Positions 49,843 to 61,246 of a DNA stretch of 64,000 nucleotides are shown here, in pieces (position 1 is the stretch's first letter; the number at the start of each line of letters is the position of its first letter). The stretch comes from Brienomyrus brachyistius (lineage: Eukaryota; Chordata; Actinopteri; Osteoglossiformes; Mormyridae). The stretch covers positions 24,280,399 through 24,344,398 of the forward strand of contig NC_064544.1 in the NCBI RefSeq assembly GCF_023856365.1, read 5' to 3'. The position numbers were made by a program, and so were the translations under genes. The notes beneath the pieces were generated by a model. That model saw only the letters and a list, made by a program, of their open reading frames with translations, was not told the DNA's origin and searched no databases.

Positions 49843-50468
49843 AACTGATCTGTCTCATTAACGTGCTACGCAGAGCTTTTTGAAAAAGGAGTTAATGGTA
49901 CCTGTGCACATGCTGGAGAAAGTCCATCCACACAGACTCATCAAAAGTTTCATTTTACTCTTGCAGTCATAAACATTCTCCCTACAAATAACTATTAAAA
50001 TCGTCCCTCATGTCAATATCTGAAAACCCTTAAAGGGGATTATGCTTTACGTTCCGTTATATACAGCTAATATAAGAACATTCTGATGCATGGATTTAAT
50101 TAAAAACAGTGGCGAACCATTACAAATGCATGACTGATAATTGCCACTGGTGTTCAACACTGCTTAAGTAAAATTATGAGATCCTCCCCAGAACTGACTC
50201 TGAGGCCACCATCCGTAACCAAACTGGCACTGAGGCCTTTGAGATGTTATGTAAATACCGCACATGAACGCAAATCCCGCACTGTTGTCATGACAATCCA
50301 AGCAAACCCCAGGGTCATTAAATGGGACACCTGTATTTACATGCGGACAGCGATATACAGCCCCCTCTTCCTGCTGCCCTGCCTTATTTAGGCAAAGAAG
50401 CTTCTGGAAGAGATGTCTTATATTTCCCACACGGCACCTGATGATATATAACATGGCATAGCACTGAG

Positions 50469-50571
<103 letters not shown>

Positions 50572-51769
50572 CAGACTAACTGATTGTTTTGGCTGTTAAT
50601 TTGGAAGTGCTATGCCAACCAAGTGATATCAGAGACATTAGAACATAGATAGATTTCTGTACCTCCCCTGCGTCTTTATACTAAGTATAGCTTTAAAATA
50701 CATACCTAAGTTTAAAAAAAAAACAAAACACACACACAACAGGACGAGAAATAACAATTGACAAAGAATGCTTTTAATCTCTTTGGGAAAGAAGGTAATG
50801 TGAGAAACTGCCATGGGGGCAGCAGCGGGGGTGGGGGCGGGGGAGGTAGGATGTCCCATGTGCTCCCTCTCCCGCAGAGATGCACCATGGGCCCTACGTG
50901 TACCGTCTTGTCACACAGCAGCTGCATACCTGTGGCAGTGGGCCGAATCCCCGAGCTGCGATCTGCACCCTGATGAGTGTGAGAGCATCCAGGGGCTGTT
51001 TCCCACCTAAGCACTTGAACAACAGGATTAGAGGGAGTCCCCCCCCCCCGGCAATCCCTCCCGCCTCATGCATGACTGTGCAGGAAGAGTGTCAAATTTA
51101 CGTGGTAGTGGGTAGGTAGGGTGAGAATCGCAAACATTCCGTAAGTCCATATAGTCATATTCATTCGGAATCCAAAGCAAAACTAGCCAAAAGATACCTT
51201 TTGTAAGCTAGGATAAGCTACCCGGGGTTAGCAGACCAAACCAGCCCTACTGCATGCATGCAGCAAAATGGGGCTGACCCCCCCACACATACCCCAGCTT
51301 ACAGAAACTCATATTTCCCTTCTCTTGAAGGTTTGGAGCTGCCAGCCATTCAGAAAGGCCCAGCTACAACCTAACACCCAATCTGATCCACGAAGCGTTC
51401 CTAACGCAGTTTTCATCTGTAAACGGCAGGTGTCCCAGAATGCCAAGTGCTGCTGAAGAGCCCGCTGTATTTTCATGCTGGCACAGGAATGGATGAAAAC
51501 GGGAAGCTATATATGTCACTTTGGATAAAATGTCAACTTGGCAAATAAATAAGCCGAGCCCCCCGCATGACAGCATGAGCTGCATGAGTATCGCCGCCGA
51601 CGCGCCCTCATCTCACGTCGGCTTTATCTGCAGCCTGGAGAAACCTCCCAAAATTCCGCCCAGCGTTGTGATTGACGCCACTCCTCCGCCAGCCCCGAAC
51701 AAGAAGGCTTTCCCGTGTGCAGTACCGCGCCCCCAGAATGAGCCAAAACAGCAGCTAAGTACAGAGCAG

Positions 51770-51985
51770 GATGCAGCGCTGCTTAACAATGCTCTGCCGC
51801 TTTTTGCCGCGTTTTTTCTGTTTTGTTTTCCCTTCTTTCATTCTGCCATGGTGTGAGGAAATGTTTGCGTTTAATGGTTGCACTGACAGATTTCTTTTAA
51901 AGCGCCAGGCGTGGGAGGAAAATGGCTCCGCATTAATGTGTTTACTGGCTGAAAGGACGGCACGACACGCCATGTAATGGAAGGC
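51770..51985. promoter_or_regulatory. candidate conserved non-coding element
   Basis: Unique sequence with GCGTTTAATGGTTGCACTG, TTTCTTTTAAAGCGCC and CTCCGCATTAATGTG. No credible coding frame. Suggested from composition only. Confidence 0.22.
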
Positions 51986-52644
51986 AAGACGGAAGGTGTG
52001 CAGGGCTGGGCAACAGACTCTCCAGAGTCTTATGGGGAAACTGAAGGTCACGCAAAGGTCAATGGTGCACATACGTGTAAATATTTACTCTTGAGCGATG
52101 CAGAAATCCGACGAAAGAATGCCTTTTATTAAACACCTCGCACTTTGTTGACAAGCCAATTCAGAGTGCGAGTGCGCAGGGCTCCAGTAAGTGGGAACAA
52201 AGAGCGCAGGAACGCTTCAGACTATATCGATCCCGTATGTGGCAGAGCACCATGCCACAGGGAAATGGGCCACTCAGCCTGAGGAGTCCTGCCTCACTAT
52301 TCTGTTTGCTCCAGGCACCACCTCCATTGCCATTAAAGGCCATACTTGGGGTGTTAAGACCGGGGATGAAAGAAAATGTGAGGCATCATAAAGCAGGCAC
52401 TCCAGCAGAATAAACGGCATTGTCAAGGCGATAAAGAGTAAGCCAACAGTTACAGTGTCCCTGCTAATTTAATATCACTCCAGCTAATTTAATAATAATG
52501 TTTCATGCTGCCACCCTGAATGGTGCAAGTGCAGAACAGAGGACAGAAATGACTCTCACGTGTGACAGAGGCTCTCCAATCAGGTGCAGCTCAGGCAGGG
52601 GTGACGGCAGCGAAGCGGAGCTGAACCTACCACAAAATGAATAT

Positions 52645-52930
52645 GACCAGACACTATACCTAACCGCATAATAAATGTGACCGCGTTCTATAGCTGACTG
52701 TGTAATAAACATGACCATGTAATAAACATGACCACACACTATACCTGACCGCATAATAAATGTGACCGCAAGCTAAACCCGACCGCGTAATTAATGCGTC
52801 TGCACGCTAAACCTGACTGCGTAATGGACGTGACCACACATTATATCTGACCGCATAATAATTGTGACCGTGCACTAAACATGACCATGTAATAAACAGT
52901 GACCGCAAACTATACCTGACCACGTAATGT
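52645..52930. repeat. degenerate 34-bp tandem array, about 8 units
   Basis: Units of the form GACCGCRNNCTATACCTGAC followed by CGCATAATAAATGT begin at 52645, 52679 and onward, with one shortened unit near 52713. The units are well diverged, so this is an older array than the two other minisatellites. Confidence 0.9.
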
Positions 52931-54149
52931 GACCACATATTGGCCAGCTCTTGACACAGTCTGACCCCCATCACGAAGTCCCCACAAGACACAGTGATGT
53001 CGAGTCGGGGGAGGAGTCTGCTCGCACAGCTGAGGTGAACTCCTCACCGCGACCGAGGCAAGCGGGACCATTTGAAGAGCACACGTTATCAGAGAAACGG
53101 GGATGCGCAGACTTCTACTGTAATGAAGAAGAGAAAAAAGGAAAACATCGGCTAGGAAAGGCAGCCCCAATGGTGCTGATAGCACAGAGGTGTAAAAATA
53201 AATCACAAGGTCGGTGATTCTAATGTCATGTCCTCAATTTACATGCAGCGCTGCCTACTGAAGACCTATTCACAGAGATTTTAGGAATAAAGAATAGACT
53301 CACCTACATAAATCTTTAAGCATATGTGTGGAAAGCCAGACAGAAGCCCCAGCCCAACAACCAAATACAACAGCAATGAAATATTGGGAAGGTTTTATAG
53401 AAATAAAAACAGCTTTTTCCAAAACACTCTTCTAGAATGAACGTATTGTGAAGCCTTGTTCCACCGGTCTTTAGAGAGGCATGGGGAAATGCCTTTAATT
53501 GCAGGTCAGACGTGTCGAATAGAACACAAAGACTTCCCTCCAATATGTAATCTTAATGGTTAGTTGTACCTCATTTAGTCAGATCTAATGCAATACACTG
53601 ACCCAGGGAACATGGACTATATTTAAACATTTCATCACTAACCGGGCAGTAAATGTGCTTTTTCATTTTTTCTCACACCTAAAAATGAGACTATGCGAAA
53701 TACGGGTCCCAGTGACAGCCCTCGCCACACCTTCCACGGTTAGTTATCAGCTCGACATCACAGCTCCAAGGATGGCCACTCAGATCTAGTGGCTAATGGT
53801 CTTCACCTTCTCCTGCTGCGTATGTGGCTACGAAAGAGACGCAGCTAAAAACAGCTCCTAATTCGACCAGTGATAAACATGGGGCTCAATGCCAGATGGA
53901 CAAAGTGGCTGCCGTCTGAGGTGAAAGCCATGGTCCAGGTGCAGGATTGCTTCAATACCCTGCAGGATAAGGGGTCGGTACAGCTCACAGGGTTTACTGT
54001 CCTACCATACATCAAATATACCAACAAAACATGCAAAACAGAATTTCTAGAATTCACAAAAATTCCTGTCTAAATCTTAAAATAATGATGGGGTGCTAGG
54101 GCACACCATCAAGCCTGTAATCTGAATAATACCCAGAGAATATTAAATA

Positions 54150-54300
54150 TCTCTAACCCTCCATCCCCTCACCTTCCTAATCTCCCCTCTCCTCTTCTTA
54201 CCTCCTTAACGTCCCCTCCTCTCACCTCCCCTAACATCCCCTCGGCTCTCATTCTTTCCCCTCTCTTGTCACCGCCCATAACCTCCCCTAACCTCAAATC
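54150..54300. repeat. pyrimidine-rich (CTCCCCTAAC)-like low-complexity tract
   Basis: About 150 bases almost free of G on the plus strand, with repeated CCTCCCCTAAC and CTCCCCTC blocks. Confidence 0.85.
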
Positions 54301-55340
54301 ACCACCATGTGCCATTCAGCCATGGTTAAAGTATGTAATTACCTACACATGCCACTAATGAATACAGAGTTTCTGTACGCTGGTGTGTGTATCAATGTAC
54401 TTTTATATACTTTTGGGATCATCAGGAAAGACTGACCGTGTTTCAGGATAATGTGAAATGACACATTACAACTTCTGCAGCACTTTCGAAAAAGTTCCCA
54501 CCCATATAAACACCATCCATCTTCCACTTTTTCACAAGATCTACTTTGTTTTGTTCTTCTCCTTTTTTCAGCCTCTGGGCAAATTTTTTTTTTAATCTAA
54601 AAATACTGAGCTGCTCACCGAATATGCTGTAAAGAAACACATAAACACACACTCACATTTTCTCACACCCACACACACACATACACCTATGGGTTTGCAA
54701 AAACAGAAAAGCGAATGTTAGGCCACTCTCCAAACGACGCAGCACCAGCACCATGAGATGCGAATCCGTGAGTTTGGAAAGGCTCCCAGCTCGCCGCGGC
54801 ATTCAGGATTCGTCAGAGAGTACAGTGTGATGGGAAACAGAGGCCCATTCGAGCTCCCAGCGACACGAAAGCAGTGAGACACATGGACACGCTCACATGT
54901 GAGCAATGTCACATGATCATGAATACAGCACAGCGTGAGAGTGAACGGGGGAAATTAGCATTCCTGACAATACCCTGGGGGCCGGCAAACCCCCTTTAGA
55001 GTGGCGGCCCGCCCTGCCTCGCCTCCCATAAACTCCCACTCTCGCGACCCTCATTTTTCTCCAGCTGCCAACTAGCCCTCAGTATGGCAAGATTTATGGT
55101 GGGATCCTAATAGTCCTTCGTCGCACAGGTAGGGATTAATCGATTATGGAGTCCTCTGGGTCTGCATAACTTTAAGCACGCCAACCACGACGTGCAGTAG
55201 AACACCTCTCACTCCAGGCTTCATTAACAGACATGTGAACACAAGCGCATGCACACCGCACCTGCACACTCCCGCGGGCTGGTACAGGAGCCCCTGGCAC
55301 AGGGGAGCACATGTGTGAGTGTCCATGCAAACACACCCAT

Positions 55341-55364
55341 ACACACACACACACACACACACAC
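55341..55364. repeat. (AC)n microsatellite
   Basis: Uninterrupted AC array. Confidence 0.93.
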
Positions 55365-56010
55365 CCACACAAGGTGTGAGTAACATACTGCCTGACAGGT
55401 ACATTCACCACAATGACAGCCATTGTCAGTGAGCATGGCTATGGAACCAACCCCCACAGCGTGATGGATGGCTGTAGCGCTGTCCCTCCCTCCACAACAC
55501 ATGCAGCTAATCTGACTACGGGTACTCTGACCATTTCTTCATGGAGCAGGCATGTGGAAACCCCCAACCCGTAACTCAGCCCCTCCCATCTACAGCCACA
55601 TGCAGAGGTATCTGCAACTCGGGGCGCATCGTCACTGAAAGAAAGGGGTGACATCCAGTGGCACAGCAGACACACAGACATAGCCTGCAGTGAGAGAGGT
55701 CAGCTGGATGAGGCCATAGCGCACCATATAAAAGTCAGCAGCACAAGAAACCTACCATTTATTATCTGCTGATTATTTACAATCAGTTATGCACATACAC
55801 TGTTTATCTAATTAATGAGTTACATTTAATAGGTTTATAAATCAATAAACCTGGAAAAAAAAACTATCCAAACTGAAGCATCAGAACATGTGACATGCAT
55901 GAGTCGTGTGATCGTTCTTTTTCCGCCTTTATATGCACATGTTGCACTTTTCCACTATAAATGCCTTACCCGCGCTTTCTGCAGCTCCATTTTTCCGATG
56001 CTTATCATAG

Positions 56011-56054
56011 GTGTGTGTGGGTGTGTGTGTGTGTGTGTGTGTGGGGGGGGGGGG
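56011..56054. repeat. (GT)n plus 12-base poly-G
   Basis: A GT array followed by a G run at 56043-56054. Confidence 0.93.
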
Positions 56055-56629
56055 TTCCTGGAATAACATGCCACACACACACACACAAAACAACAACAAC
56101 ATCAACGTACCTGACAAACAAGCTTGCAAATAAGGCTACACAGTATGTCAATTGGCTGGATACTGTGGAAGAAGGCAGTAGCTCTAATCAACTTCTGCCA
56201 GATCTAATAAGCGCCGTCTTTGAAAATGAAACGTTGTGCTTGTTACCGTCAGACTAGGGACTCCTGAAGGTTCAACAGTCAGGCTCACAATCAACCATGT
56301 GCTGAGCAATCAGGAAGCTTTGAAGAATTTCTGCCGTGAGGTTTTCATCAACATCTCATGATATATGTCCTGAAAGTATTCCTCGAGTTCTGGATTCAAT
56401 CTGAACTATTTACATTTTCAAGTCGGCGTCAGGCTGACACGCCGCCATAGATCAGGAGGGAGAGACAGATAGAGGATTCCTGTGCCTCCAGGCAATTTCG
56501 AGAAAAGGTTTCTATCCAAAGGTGCAGATGGATTCCTCTGTAAAGTTTTCAGGAAAAAAAGGCAATTCTCCGAGAGTAGTCTCTTAGTATGCCGGTGTCA
56601 GAAATAACAAGATGTCATTTTACTCTGTT

Positions 56630-56860
56630 GTTATTCGATCGGCTGAATGGCAGCGCGTGAGACAGACGTGTGACGCGGAGCGCGGGAGCAGCATCACAGC
56701 GGCCGCGAGGGCACCGCGTGCGCGCTTGCGAGCAGCGGCGGGAGATGGGACGCGACTCCACTGTCACCCACGCGCGCCTTTGCGCAACCCTTCACAATTC
56801 TCAATTACCCCCAGCGCACCGTGACGCACGCGCAGAAAGCACCGCATTCGTGAAAACAAT
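56630..56860 (+). promoter_or_regulatory. intragenic CpG island, candidate promoter
   Basis: I count 30 CpG dinucleotides in 56641-56860, in a window where CpG is otherwise depleted. GC content is high and motifs include GCGGCCGCG and CACGCGCGCC. It lies 4.4 kb from the large pcdh7 exon inside the intron, not at an annotated start. Two donor-like sites follow on the plus strand: CAG|GTAACT at 56975 and ATG|GTAAGT at 57111. It may start an antisense non-coding transcript or be an orphan island; direction is uncertain. Confidence 0.55.
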
Positions 56861-58439
56861 GAGGTAGTCTTTCACTACTACACAGTAACGCTTTATTTAT
56901 TTTGTCGATTAGACAACATTGCTCTCTCAGGTTTTCCCGCCCCCTCCCCCACGTACCACCTTCCTGCCTCTCAGGTAACTGTACTGATGAGATAAGTCAT
57001 CACCCCCAAGCCTAATGTATTTAAATGGCTACGCCGTATTCAGGAATGTGCTGGCCGGTGCAATTTGCTGCAGCCTCTAGCCTGGAGGTTTTTAACCTCA
57101 GCGCAGGATGGTAAGTCGCAGGCGCGACGAATCTTTTCAAATCAGCAACCGTCAGCAATACAGAAACCATGTAACGGGCGATTCTTCCTAATAACGCAGT
57201 AATACACAGGGAACTTAATATGCTTCTGCCACAAGATTTCACCGTGTTCATCATACCGCCTCGGAGTTCGTATAGTTCCCCTCACATGGATGCAAGGAGG
57301 CTGTAACCATTCGAAATATAGTTAGTTTGTGTAATTAAGACGTGTGTCTCACGATTGACTTATCATACCTACAGTTCGAAACACGGTCGTAGTTAGGTCC
57401 GATCACTTGGGGTAATAACCCCGAGTATTTTAGCCCCAATGCCAGTCTTCCTTCAATCAAAAGGTAAACTTGACATAGCCCCGCATCTTTTCAATAGCTA
57501 GAACCCCCCCTGGATTGTAATAAAATAGCACGCGATTTTAATAAAGTTTGAAGTATACATCTATATTAGAGGTGCTTCAGTTTGGACACAAGGTGGCAAA
57601 CAACTTTGAGCTATCCTGGGCTATTGCTTTGGAGTAGCTGATAGCGGTGTGTTATACCTCAGGGACCGGCTGCCACAGAATCACACATAAAACAAAGAAG
57701 TGCAAGTTCTGGTTAAAATTTTAAAATTGCTTGTAACTGACCCAAACAGTGAGGTATATGTGCACCATTACAGCAGGTTGCACTTAACTGGAAATGAAAT
57801 TAACTAATTAGATGTTCCTGCATTTTGTACCCTGAAAAATGCAGCAAATTCACATGAAAGTGACACCAGCGCTCTGCTATAAATGAGGTACAGTGTAAGC
57901 AAGGACAGGCAATTATATGACAAAGCTTACTTACTTTCAGAGAAGTATCGGCTTGATAGCATAAACCTAACACTCTCCAGGCTGAGACCAGACTGACACC
58001 TCACTCAGTCCCTACTTTCTACTGGGGACAGGGAACAGGCACGCAGAGGACTGCTAATTGCATACAAAGTGAACATTATGTTCCACTCTATATATGTTCA
58101 GTGAAGTTCATTCCTGGCTAACAGACATTAAAGGTTAAGGTACAGAATAAGAGTAAAGAGGTTCTGCGATGCAGTGACTCAGCCTGTTTATGGGGTGGCC
58201 ACAGTTGTGGATCTTTTGTAGTTTTTGTGACAGCACATGATAGTGGCAAAGTGTGTGACAGGTCCATGCAAACAGGTGATTCAAAACAGAAAATCACAGA
58301 TTTATCAGCCTCTGAACTCAACAAGATCAGTGAGCAGATTTTGGTGATCTTTTTTTTGCATTCATTTAAGAAAAAGCCACAAAAAGTTCTTCACATAGAG
58401 ATTTTGAGACACACTGAGATTTGGAGATAACAAGGGCTC

Positions 58440-58600
58440 CCCTGTGTCTGGTAGCAGATGTGCTGCGTCGCTTCTCGGAGAGCGGCGCGCCTCTCCATTT
58501 GCATGTAGGATGCATAAGAACGCGGCCGGGGAGTCATCCTACGCGGCAGTGCCATTTACACAAACGGCACCATGGAGATAGAACCAGGCTCCAGCCAAGA
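58440..58600. promoter_or_regulatory. candidate enhancer with an octamer motif
   Basis: Contains a perfect POU octamer ATTTGCAT at 58497-58504 flanked by CGGCGCGCC and AAGAACGCGGCCGGGG, with unusually many CpGs for the intron. Unique sequence, no coding signal. Confidence 0.3.
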
Positions 58601-60206
58601 AGGAATCAGAGGGAGGGACACTGGGCCGGGAGGTGGTAAGTTCAGAACCCCGGCTTATGTGAGGTGAACCACTAAATAACCTGCTGTCATAACCAAATTA
58701 TGGGAGGATGCAAGCCCTGGGAATCTGTCTGCACATTTCCGCAGCCCAAGGAGAAGACATGAGATGAACCTGCACCTTTACAGTGGTCAAGAGCTGCAGG
58801 ATGTTTCTGTGCATTTCCTCAAATACAGGAAACATGTTGTGGAAATCTGACAGGCCAACAGCTCAGACTTGTTCCGAATTTACACATGACTCCTGTGAAT
58901 CTATTTTAATCTCCATTCTGCCCCTCTTCCCACCCACCCATATGCCCCCCACAACCCCCCCCCCCCCAACCCCCCGAGAGCAGTGAGCATTGTGAATAGA
59001 AGGGTAGGATTGGTTGTAAGGCATATTGGTTTCCCACCCTGTCTACGGCAGCACCATGAAACACACCGGGATTCGATTTCTGCATCTTGTTTAAGCTATC
59101 ATTACAGTAACATCTACCAAGTAAAGACTTAACTGGCAGACTCGGCCAGTTGCCTAGTTACCTGGCAGCACTGCCTATACTTATAAACCCCCCCTGCTTT
59201 TTAGCGGGTCAAGGTGGACAACCAAGGGTGGAAGAGAGAGGGTGGGATAACTAGACACCAGGGAAGCATTAAGAGTCCACCTAGGGTATTATCTGAGGGA
59301 TGTTCACCCCAAGCCTGCCTTTGTCCCTAAGGAGAACCTCTTACTCTCAGCGTACCCCCCCCCCCCCCCATATCCCCACCACAACACCACCCATCCTTGG
59401 GTGAGATCCAGCTCATTAACTCAAATGTCAAAAAGCAGGGGTGAAAAATTACGATTTAGTGCTCCCATCCCAGTCTGAGGAATCCAGCAGGCTGACCTGA
59501 CTCCTGCCTGTATTAATGTGCATGAATTGCAGTACCCTGGCCACAAAGGGGTTAACAGGACCACTCCAAACCTCTCTCTTAATCCTCTGAATACTAAATC
59601 CCTTCTGAAACTCACACTGGAACTGGTGTCACCCCGGCTCACACGAAAAAACACACCTGAAATTATGTTAACGTGTGACAGACACAGGGCGTGCGGAACC
59701 AGTAGGAGCCACTTGCTGGATGACCGATTCGGGTCAAGCGCATCTCTAACGACATCAGCACTGGAGTGCTGGCTGCGCATTCTGCTATTATGTCAGGGAT
59801 GCTTTAGACGAGCCGTCCCTAAGAAGTCATCTAAAGCATCATGAGATACCTTTCTAAGATATCAGGTTAAGGAGGAGCGCTGATGTGCAGAAAGGTAATC
59901 ACACTCTGAATGGATCTACAACACGGAGTTCAATAAGCAGTCACCAATCGGGCCTGAATAATTTACTCCATTTGGTGAGAATAAATTGACTGCAACACAC
60001 ACGGGCACACAATAGTAAATATATAAATATCAGCTGGGCTCAAACACACAATACATGCACTGCACCACCAAATACAGCACCTTTTTAATTATGGATGAGA
60101 CACTCGTATGAAGCGCCAGCACTGGCACGCCCAGAGGTACCTCTGTCTAAAATACCTTATTGTCAGGTGGCAAATCCCAAGCAGCCATGCAACCTGACTG
60201 CCATAC

Positions 60207-60425
60207 AGAAAGAGAGAGAGGGGTGCTTAGGAAGAAAAAGATAGGAGCAAGACGAAAGGGTGAGGTAGGCAGAAAAGGAGAGAGAGGAGAAGAGGAGATA
60301 TACCCATAGAAAGAAAGAGCGTACAGGAAAATGAAGATGGGACAGAGGCAGAGAATCGGAAAGGTAGCGGAGGAATAGAGAAAGGGGAAGAAAGACAGAA
60401 GAAAGATGAAGAGGAGAGATGAGTG
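60207..60425. repeat. purine-rich low-complexity tract
   Basis: About 220 bases dominated by A and G (AGAAAGAGAG, GGAGAGAGAGG). The Phe/Leu-rich open frame on the minus strand comes from this composition. Confidence 0.85.
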
Positions 60426-61183
60426 TTGAGATTTCAGGGGCAGAATTCTGGCCGGCAAAAACAGTTGTTTAAACCACATAAGAAAATGATCAATAATTCA
60501 TTAGACCGCCATAGAAAGGGCATGAAACAACAGAATGAGTGTTCTTTCCTGGCAATTGCAGAATAAAAGGACTGAGCTCGTAGAGTATTAACAGTGTGTC
60601 CTTGGCTTTGCTTGAAATAATCATATAAAGACAGATGGATATTTTCACCAAGCTCCATGAATGCGGTGTCGAATGCACAGCATTGGAGGCATTTTTACAT
60701 TATACATGCTAACACTTAATTTACCTTCGGGGTCAGTGAAGTGACACACAGACAAATGCCCAGGAATGCCTATACATATTTCAAAAATCAAGCTTAAACA
60801 CAACCCCCGGATTTAACATTCCTTACAGGACCACTCCTATTCCCTCTCACTCCTGCAGGAAGCCAGAGGAGTGACAGAGGTTCCCGTCTGAAATGCCAGG
60901 ACTCATGTGGGGAGGGGAAAATATGGGGTGTGCGGGTGACACTCAGCTCAACCCCGACGCGCGTGTGCACATGGGTCTGAATGTTTGAGTGTTGCACTGC
61001 ACAACCACTACTGTCACCAGCATCGCCACGCAGCAGGCACAACTAAACGGTGCATTGCGGGTCGAACTGGTCTAGATGCCCACACAACACGGTCCCCGCC
61101 TTTGCATGCTCCCCTGAACAACCTTGAGACCCGGCCTGGCCCGACACTGCATCATCGCAACACAGTGCCAAAGGACAACTGAT

Positions 61184-61246
61184 CTATCTGTCATCGAGTC
61201 TGAAGGATGCTGAGAATAAATCAAAGCACGCAATTAGGCGACTTAC
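61184..61246 (-). CDS. pcdh7: possible read-through C-terminus if the pcdh7 donor is not used
   Basis: If the donor at 61246 is ignored, the pcdh7 frame stays open for 20 more codons, starting VSRLIACFDL, and stops at TAG (61184-61186). This would make a short isoform lacking CM3. Short protocadherin-7 tails are known in mammals, but I cannot confirm that this one is used. No AATAAA was seen on the minus strand within about 1 kb downstream; one ATTAAA variant lies near 60085. Confidence 0.35.
   Translation of the reverse strand, partial: VSRLIACFDLFSASFRLDDR
61241..61246 (-). other. pcdh7: 5' splice site of the large pcdh7 exon
   Basis: The minus strand reads CAG|GTAAGT, a full consensus donor directly after the Lys-Gln codons at the end of the CM2 region. 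It joins in phase to the exon at 11711-11927. Confidence 0.9.

Noticed and set aside
56612..56824. 70-codon Arg/Ala-rich frame in the CpG island
   Set aside because: GC-rich sequence is poor in stops; no support for coding.
57585..57601. Second CTCF-like site GACACAAGGTGGCAAAC
   Set aside because: Several core positions mismatch; much weaker than the 21117 site.
60147..60479. Phe/Leu/Ser-rich 110-codon minus-strand frame with membrane-like residues
   Set aside because: Translation of the purine-rich tract; hydrophobicity is a result of composition.
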